Below, one piece after another: positions 20,672 to 25,286 of a stretch of 25,286 nucleotides of DNA. The stretch spans positions 1 to 25,286 of the forward strand of contig JANTHH010000009.1 in assembly GCA_024762485.1 (NCBI GenBank). The letters run 5' to 3'. A program made the position numbers and the translations under genes. Below the pieces are notes generated by a model. It searched no databases. It was not told where the DNA came from and worked only from the letters and a program-made list of their open reading frames with translations. This DNA comes from Chromatiales bacterium (GTDB lineage Bacteria; Pseudomonadota; Gammaproteobacteria; Chromatiales; Chromatiaceae). The number at the start of each line of letters is the position of its first letter. Positions within the stretch are counted from its first letter, which is position 1.

Positions 20672-21448
20672 ATGAGCGCGATCCCACAGCTGAGTCAGAC
20701 CGCCAAGCCCCGCCTGCGGGTGGAATTGGCAAGCACCCCCGAGCACATCCGCGAGACACAGGCACTGCGCTACCGGATATTTGCGGAGGAACTCGGGGCC
20801 CGGCTGGAGAACACCGAACCGGGTATCGACGCAGACCACTTCGATGACTATTGTCAGCACCTGCTGGTACGTGACGGTGAACAGGGCCCGGTGATCGGTT
20901 CCACCCGACTGCTGACCGATGATCAGGCGGCACGGGCCGGCGGCTTCTATTCCGCAGGTGAATTCGATCTCTCGGCCATCCTCGCCCTGCCGGGCAGGCG
21001 GCTGGAGATCGGCCGCACCTGCATCGACCCGGCATACCGTCAGGGCGCGGCCATCGCCGTGCTCTGGTCGGGGCTGGCCGGTTACATTAATCTGCACCGG
21101 ATCGACTATCTTTTCGGTTGTGCCAGCATTGACCTGCAAGACGGCGGCATACAGGCCCGGGCCATCATGAATCGTCTGCGCCAACACGCCATGGCGGCAC
21201 CCGGGTTGTGGGGACGGCCACGCCGCGGCCTGCCGCAGATCGCGGCCCGGCCCCATGAGGCGGCCCTGTCCGCGCCCATGCCGCCGCTGCTGAAGGCCTA
21301 TGTGCGCCTTGGTGCCCGCGCCTGCGGTGAGCCCTGCTGGGACCCTGACTTCAACGTGGCGGACGTGCTGATGCTTCTCGACGTGGATGACCTCAATCCC
21401 AGTTATTCCCGCCATTTCATGGGCCGGGCGGGCAGGAGCGGCACTTGA
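20672..21448 (+). CDS. olsB: OlsB-like N-acyltransferase (ornithine lipid synthesis)
   Basis: A GNAT-fold acyltransferase expected to transfer a 3-hydroxyacyl chain from acyl-ACP to the alpha-amino group of ornithine, giving lyso-ornithine lipid at the membrane. It has 258 residues. Family pattern: L-R-Y-R-I-F-A-E-E-L-G-A (32-43), D-A-D-H-F-D-D-Y-C-Q-H-L-L-V (53-66), V-I-G-S-T-R-L-L, F-Y-S-A-G-E-F-D-L, and L-E-I-G-R-T-C-I-D-P-A-Y-R. It overlaps the PlsC-type gene as TTGA, the expected olsB-olsA pairing. The amino-acid substrate cannot be proven from sequence; glutamine or lysine lipids are alternatives. A weak ribosome site (GAG about 12 bases upstream) precedes the ATG. Confidence 0.85.
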   Translation: MSAIPQLSQTAKPRLRVELASTPEHIRETQALRYRIFAEELGARLENTEPGIDADHFDDYCQHLLVRDGEQGPVIGSTRLLTDDQAARAGGFYSAGEFDLSAILALPGRRLEIGRTCIDPAYRQGAAIAVLWSGLAGYINLHRIDYLFGCASIDLQDGGIQARAIMNRLRQHAMAAPGLWGRPRRGLPQIAARPHEAALSAPMPPLLKAYVRLGARACGEPCWDPDFNVADVLMLLDVDDLNPSYSRHFMGRAGRSGT

Positions 21449-22233
21449 CCCGCTGGTTGCGGGTGGCATGGCGCATCCTGCGCCTGGCCCTGCACCTGCT
21501 GCTGGGCGTGGTGCTTACATGGCTCTTCAGCCGGCGGGATAAAGTAAGTGGTCACTACCACCACAATCCTCACATCGTATCCTGGTGGAACGACCGCCTG
21601 TGCCACATCCTGGGGGTGCAGATCGATGCCTGCGGCCATCGCCCGCAGCCACCCGCGCTGATGGTGGCCAATCATGTCTCCTGGCTCGATGTGCCGGTGC
21701 TGCTCTCGCTCACCCACACCGTCTTTCTCGCCAAGTCGGAGATCCGTCAATGGCCGCTGCTGGGCTGGCTGGCGGCAGCGGCGGGCACCCTTTTCATCCG
21801 GCGCGGCGCCGGGGACACCCAGGCCATCACCCGCATCTTCTCCCAGCGGCTCGACGAGGACGGTTTGCTGACGCTGTTCCCCGAGGGCACCACCACTGAT
21901 GGACAGGACGTCCGTCCTTTTTTTCCGCGGCTGTTCGCGGCAGCGATCGACACCGGCGTGCCGGTGGTCCCCGTGGCACTGCGTTACCACGTGGATGGCG
22001 AGCTCGACACCCTCGCCCCCTATACCGGCAACCAGAGCCTGGCCGAGAACCTGTGGAACCTGCTGCGCCGCCCCCGCACCCAGGTGCGGGTGGTGTTCAC
22101 GCCCCATATCCGGCTCGCCGGCCTCGAACGCAAGGCCGCGGCCGAGCTGGCGCGTCGCGCCATCCGTGATGCGCTGCAGACCGGCTGCAAGACCGACGAT
22201 GGCCGCGCCCGAACCGTCGGCCACGGTGCCTGA
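21445..22233 (+). CDS. olsA: OlsA-like PlsC-family O-acyltransferase
   Basis: Membrane-bound acyltransferase expected to add the second acyl chain to lyso-ornithine lipid (OlsA role), or to lysophosphatidic acid (PlsC role). It has 262 residues. An N-terminal hydrophobic stretch (about 8-28) is followed by the acyltransferase motif N-H-V-S-W-L-D at 76-82 (NHx4D), F-I-R-R-G-A-G at 117-123, F-P-E-G-T-T-T at 145-151 and V-P-V-V-P-V-A-L-R. The start is TTG 21445, overlapping the olsB stop by 4 bases and therefore translationally coupled. Coupling to olsB favours OlsA over a housekeeping PlsC. Confidence 0.85.
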   Translation: MTRWLRVAWRILRLALHLLLGVVLTWLFSRRDKVSGHYHHNPHIVSWWNDRLCHILGVQIDACGHRPQPPALMVANHVSWLDVPVLLSLTHTVFLAKSEIRQWPLLGWLAAAAGTLFIRRGAGDTQAITRIFSQRLDEDGLLTLFPEGTTTDGQDVRPFFPRLFAAAIDTGVPVVPVALRYHVDGELDTLAPYTGNQSLAENLWNLLRRPRTQVRVVFTPHIRLAGLERKAAAELARRAIRDALQTGCKTDDGRARTVGHGA

Positions 22234-22248
22234 CCAGGGTCGCCGCCG

Positions 22249-23403
22249 ATGTTCATCAGCATCGTCACCGAGACCTACCCGCCCGAGCTCAATGGCGTCG
22301 CCAACACCGTGCAGCGGATGGTGGACGGCCTCGCCGCGCGGGGGCACGACATGCAACTGATTCATCCCGCCCCCTCCGGCGGACAACCCGCCACCATCCC
22401 GGCCGGGGTCGAGGAACACCTCACCCCCGGCCTGCCGATCCCGGGCTACCACGGGCTGCAGTTCGGCCTGCCCACCGACCTGCGACTGAAACGGCTGTGG
22501 CGCAAGCGACGGCCTGATATCGCCTATATCGCCACGGAAGGCCCGCTGGGTATGTCGGCACTGGCCACCTGCCGCCGTCTCGGCATCCCCTGCGTCACCG
22601 GGCTGCATACGCTGTTTCCGCAATACAGCCGGCACTACGGCCTGGGGGTCATCGCCCCGCTGATCCAGCGTCACCTGAAACGCTTCCACAATCGCAGCCA
22701 GGCCACCCTGGTCCCGACCCGGGCACTGGTGGAGACCCTGACCGCCCAGGGCTTCGACAACGTCCGGCAGTGGTCGCGTGGCGTCGACACCACCCTGTTC
22801 GACCCCGCCAGGCGCGATGACGGACTGCGTCGACAATGGGGGCTGGCAGAGGATGGGCTGGCGGTGCTCTACGTCGGGCGGATTGCACCCGAAAAGAACA
22901 TCGAACTGCTGCTGCACGGCTATCGCAGCCTGCAGGCCTACCGTCCGGGCTGCCGCATGATCATGGTCGGCGATGGTCCCGCCTGCGAAAAGGTGGCCCT
23001 GCGCTGCCCCGAGGTCATCCTCACCGGGGTCAAGCGTGGCGAGTCGCTCGCCCGTCACTATGCATCGGCCGACCTGTTCCTGTTCCCCAGCCTGACCGAC
23101 ACCTTTGGCAACGTGGTACTGGAGGCCATGGCCAGCGGGCTGCCGGTGGTGGCCTACAATCAGGCCGCCGCGGCGGAACTGATCGTCGATGGCATGCAGG
23201 GCCGCCTGGCCGAGGGCGAGGACGACAATGCGTTCATCAGCGCCGCTCTCGATGCCGCCAGTGACCTGTCGCGCCTGCGCGAATGGGGGCAGTCTGCCCA
23301 CCGCTGCGCAGTGCGCCACGGCTGGACGGCGCTGTTCGTTCAACTCGAAGACATCTTCCGCTCCGTGGCGGAGGGCGGGATAAGGCATGAAGACGCTGCT
23401 TGA
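22249..23403 (+). CDS. GT4-family glycosyltransferase, possibly lipid-modifying
   Basis: A 384-residue retaining GT-B glycosyltransferase. The acceptor-side start is typical of the GT4 group that includes diacylglycerol and phosphatidylinositol glycosyltransferases (SqdX, MgtA/Agt, PimB types): MFISIVTETYPPELNGVANT. The donor side has Y-V-G-R-I-A-P-E-K-N, M-V-G-D-G-P-A, V-K-R-G-E-S-L-A-R-H-Y-A-S-A-D-L-F-L-F-P-S and F-G-N-V-V-L-E-A-M-A-S-G-L-P-V-V, with the E-x7-E sugar-nucleotide motif replaced by E-A-M-A-S-G-L. No signal peptide. AGGG lies about 9 bases before the ATG. It begins 15 bases after olsA and overlaps the PAP2 gene by 17 bases. Sugar and acceptor are unknown; a glycolipid product is inferred from the neighbours. 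Confidence 0.88.
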   Translation: MFISIVTETYPPELNGVANTVQRMVDGLAARGHDMQLIHPAPSGGQPATIPAGVEEHLTPGLPIPGYHGLQFGLPTDLRLKRLWRKRRPDIAYIATEGPLGMSALATCRRLGIPCVTGLHTLFPQYSRHYGLGVIAPLIQRHLKRFHNRSQATLVPTRALVETLTAQGFDNVRQWSRGVDTTLFDPARRDDGLRRQWGLAEDGLAVLYVGRIAPEKNIELLLHGYRSLQAYRPGCRMIMVGDGPACEKVALRCPEVILTGVKRGESLARHYASADLFLFPSLTDTFGNVVLEAMASGLPVVAYNQAAAAELIVDGMQGRLAEGEDDNAFISAALDAASDLSRLREWGQSAHRCAVRHGWTALFVQLEDIFRSVAEGGIRHEDAA

Positions 23404-23914
23404 ACGCATGAACACCCTGGAATCACCCTGGTGCCAACGCTGGAACCGGCGAGGGGATCTGCTCGAGACCCAGCGATTCTTCGCCACTGTCAGCCGACTC
23501 GGCGATGGCCTGTTCTGGTATCTGCTGATGTGCCTGCTGCCCGCCATACACGGCACCGAAGGCCTGCTTACCGCCCTGCAGATGCTGTTCACAGGCATCG
23601 TTTCGCTGAGTCTCTACAAGCTGCTGAAATCATGGACCGTCCGCGACCGGCCCTACGCCTTCGACCCGGACATACACCGGCTGGCGCCGGCGCTGGACCG
23701 CTACAGCTTTCCCTCCGGCCATACCATGCATGCGGTGGGATTCAGCCTGGTGGTCTGCGGCCACTTCCCCGAACTGGCGATGCTGCTGGTGCCTTTCAGC
23801 CTGCTGGTGGCCGCCTCGCGACTGGTGCTGGGCCTCCACTACCCCAGCGACGTGGCGGCGGGCGCGTTGATCGGCGGCCTGGTGGCATTCGCCAGCTTCC
23901 ACATCGGCCTCTGA
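23387..23914 (+). CDS. PAP2-family membrane phosphatase
   Basis: A 175-residue integral membrane lipid phosphatase of the PAP2 superfamily. The three catalytic motifs are complete: K-x6-R-P (K81, R88-P89), P-S-G-H at 109-112, and S-R-x5-H-x3-D (S144-R145, H151, D155). About four or five hydrophobic segments are seen. Likely substrates are phosphatidic acid, phosphatidylglycerol phosphate or undecaprenyl pyrophosphate. Its 17-base overlap with the GT4 gene suggests it supplies diacylglycerol or lipid acceptor to that enzyme; this is inference. The start is ATG 23387, preceded by GGCGGGATAAGGC. Confidence 0.88.
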   Translation: MKTLLERMNTLESPWCQRWNRRGDLLETQRFFATVSRLGDGLFWYLLMCLLPAIHGTEGLLTALQMLFTGIVSLSLYKLLKSWTVRDRPYAFDPDIHRLAPALDRYSFPSGHTMHAVGFSLVVCGHFPELAMLLVPFSLLVAASRLVLGLHYPSDVAAGALIGGLVAFASFHIGL

Positions 23915-23934
23915 ACCCATCCACGGCCAGCCGG

Positions 23935-23940
23935 TACAAT
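23935..23940 (+). promoter_or_regulatory. Possible internal -10 element before the DAO gene
   Basis: TACAAT matches the -10 consensus at 5 of 6 positions and ends 8 bases before the ATG at 23949, so a transcript from it would be leaderless. The -35 at proper spacing (TGAACC) is poor, and no ribosome site precedes the ATG. Confidence 0.35.
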
Positions 23941-23948
23941 GTCGCCCC

Positions 23949-25013
23949 ATGGGCGCACCGGACATCGACTACCTGATCATCGGCCAAGGCCTGGCCGGCA
24001 GCCTGCTGGCCTGGACCCTGCTGCAGCGTCGGCAGCGGATACACCTGATCGACGACCACCACAGCGGCAGCGCCTCACTGGCCGCCGCCGGCTTGGTCAA
24101 CCCCCTCGGCGGCATGCGCTTCAACCGTCTGCCACATCTCGAGGAGTGCCTGGCTGCGGCCGGGGAGGACTACCGCGCCCTCGAACAGGTCCTCGGTATC
24201 CCGCTCTGGCACCCGCTGGGCATGGTGCGCCTGTTCCGCGAGCCCGGGCAGCGCCGCTTCTGGGAACGCCGCCGTGACGACCCCGCCTGTGCCCCTTACC
24301 TGGGCGCCCCGTTCCCGCCCGGCGGCAGCGGCTATGCCCAGCTGGACGACCGGCACGGCGGCTTCCGCCAGCGCCACACCGGCTACCTCGCGGTCAGCCG
24401 GCTGCTGCGGGCGCTGCGCGACCGCTTTCGTGCCCAGGACCTGCTGAGCGAGTCAGCCTTCGTACCCGACGCCCTGCACTTCACCCCCCGGGGGCTGCGC
24501 TATGGTGAGCGGCATTGCCGGCGACTGGTGTTCTGCGAGGGTCACAGGGCCACCCGCAACCCCTGGTTCGACTGGCTGCCCCTGCAGCCCGCCAAGGGCG
24601 AGATCCTCACCCTGGGCAGCGAGACCCCCCTGGCCGACGAGATCATCAATGCCCGTCACTGGCTGCTGCCGCTCGCCGAAGGCGGTTACCGCTTCGGCGC
24701 AACCAACGACCACCAGCGGCTCGACAGCCAACCCACCACGGAGGCCCGGCAGGCCCTGCTCGCTGGATTTCAGGCCCTGTTTCCGCACCTGCCGACGCCG
24801 GCGGTCACCGATCACCGGGCGGGCGTGCGGCCCAACACCTCCGATCGCCGCCCCCTGCTCGGGGCGCATCCGCAGCACCCGGAGCTGCTGGTGTTCAACG
24901 GCTTCGGGGGGCGTGGCTCGCTCACCATCCCCTGGCATGCACGGGTCTTCGCCAACTGGCTGGACGGCCGCGGGGAACTGCCGGCCGATGCCGACATCGC
25001 CCGACTGTCATGA
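23949..25013 (+). CDS. DAO-family FAD oxidoreductase, candidate MnmC(o)/MnmL-like
   Basis: A 354-residue FAD enzyme of the D-amino-acid-oxidase fold. The dinucleotide motif is at the N-terminus: Y-L-I-I-G-Q-G-L-A-G-S-L-L-A (GxGxxG at 12-17) with the acidic end I-D-D near 34-36. Conserved later blocks are L-Q-P-A-K-G-E-I-L-T-L, A-G-V-R-P-N-T-S-D-R-R-P-L-L-G and F-N-G-F-G-G-R-G-S-L. The last two resemble the oxidase domain of MnmC, which converts cmnm5U34 to nm5U34 in tRNA. It overlaps by ATGA a YtqB/MnmM-type methyltransferase, which would do the next step, so the pair may be a split MnmC. Glycine- or proline-oxidase-like activity is the alternative. No Shine-Dalgarno is visible; initiation may be leaderless or coupled. 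Confidence 0.75.
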   Translation: MGAPDIDYLIIGQGLAGSLLAWTLLQRRQRIHLIDDHHSGSASLAAAGLVNPLGGMRFNRLPHLEECLAAAGEDYRALEQVLGIPLWHPLGMVRLFREPGQRRFWERRRDDPACAPYLGAPFPPGGSGYAQLDDRHGGFRQRHTGYLAVSRLLRALRDRFRAQDLLSESAFVPDALHFTPRGLRYGERHCRRLVFCEGHRATRNPWFDWLPLQPAKGEILTLGSETPLADEIINARHWLLPLAEGGYRFGATNDHQRLDSQPTTEARQALLAGFQALFPHLPTPAVTDHRAGVRPNTSDRRPLLGAHPQHPELLVFNGFGGRGSLTIPWHARVFANWLDGRGELPADADIARLS

Positions 25014-25286
25014 GACACCGCCCCCTCACCCGGCTCGCCCACTCGCGTATCGCCAGCGCACTGCAGGCGGGTGATCTCGCCGTCGATGCCACGGTGGGCA
25101 ATGCCCACGACACCCGGTTCCTCGCGGAACAGGTCGGCGAAGAGGGCCACGTCTGGGGTTTCGATGTGCAACCGTCGGCACTGGCTGCCGCGGGACAGGC
25201 ACTCGCGCAGCAGGGCCTGTCCGCCCGGGTCACCCTGGTGGAGGACGGCCACCAGGCCCTGGCCGAGCGACTGCCCCTGCAGGCCC
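25010..25286 (+). CDS. mnmM: YtqB/MnmM-type SAM methyltransferase (3' end cut by window)
   Basis: The first 92 residues are visible. The SAM-binding core matches the rRNA_methylase/YtqB family closely: A-G-D-L-A-V-D-A-T-V-G-N-A-H-D-T-R-F-L-A-E-Q-V-G-E near 21-45, and G-H-V-W-G-F-D-V-Q-P-S-A-L near 47-59. Bacillus YtqB (MnmM) methylates nm5U34 of tRNA to mnm5U34 and replaces the methyltransferase half of MnmC. The ATG at 25010 overlaps the upstream FAD oxidoreductase stop (ATGA). The family call is strong; the tRNA substrate is inferred from the family and the neighbour. The C-terminal half is outside the window. Confidence 0.8.
   Translation, partial: MRHRPLTRLAHSRIASALQAGDLAVDATVGNAHDTRFLAEQVGEEGHVWGFDVQPSALAAAGQALAQQGLSARVTLVEDGHQALAERLPLQA

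Noticed and set aside
21403..23598. 731-codon minus-strand frame opposite olsA, GT4 and PAP2
   Set aside because: It covers three coupled genes with intact motifs on the plus strand; its composition is that of an antisense frame.

Overview
The window looks like a chromosomal segment of a GC-rich gammaproteobacterium, probably a Chromatiales-like, sulfur-oxidiser-type autotroph or a relative. Three things point there. First, the order mraZ-rsmH-ftsL-ftsI-murE with rnpB just upstream, and rsmI/lpoA-yraN-dolP nearby, matches the gammaproteobacterial (Pseudomonas-like) arrangement. Second, rnpB is a type A RNase P RNA. Third, there is a proteobacterial-type phosphoribulokinase of the Calvin cycle. 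An NhaD-type Na+/H+ antiporter fits a marine or saline habitat. No tRNA, CRISPR array, transposase, phage gene or intact insertion sequence was seen.

Layout. 1-4470 (minus) is the start of the division and cell-wall cluster: mraZ, rsmH, ftsL, ftsI and a truncated murE, tightly overlapping, behind a good sigma70 promoter and MraZ boxes. 4723-5085 (minus) is rnpB. 5140-9130 is an accessory block lying where rnpB and rsmI are neighbours in Pseudomonas. It holds two overlapping small heat-shock genes with a FourU-like thermometer in the leader, a divergent pair of tiny genes (a ribbon-helix-helix protein and a 39-residue membrane peptide), and a diguanylate cyclase/PhnD-like binding protein operon behind a sigma28-like promoter. 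9249-13180 returns to conserved genes: rsmI (minus), then lpoA, yraN and dolP (plus), without the usual diaA. 13158-16221 holds a GlcD-family FAD dehydrogenase and nhaD. 16302-17368 is a self-contained phosphoribulokinase unit with a long structured leader and its own terminator. A FIST-domain sensor and convergent dxs follow.

20560-25286 (plus) is a compact run: olsB and olsA (ornithine lipid synthesis), a GT4 glycosyltransferase, a PAP2 phosphatase, a DAO-family FAD oxidoreductase and a YtqB/MnmM-type methyltransferase cut by the window end. The first four read as a membrane-lipid module, possibly making phosphorus-free lipids; a PhoB-box-like sequence precedes olsB. The last two overlap by 4 bases and resemble the two halves of the tRNA wobble-uridine enzyme MnmC as separate proteins.

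Most novel candidates: the prk leader, in which one segment can pair either with an upstream arm or with the Shine-Dalgarno region; the split MnmC-like pair; the lipid module with a possible Pho box; the FourU-like thermometer before hsp20; the sigma28-driven cyclase/PhnD pair; and the divergent RHH/micropeptide locus. All functions are read from sequence and memory of families. No search or folding program was run.
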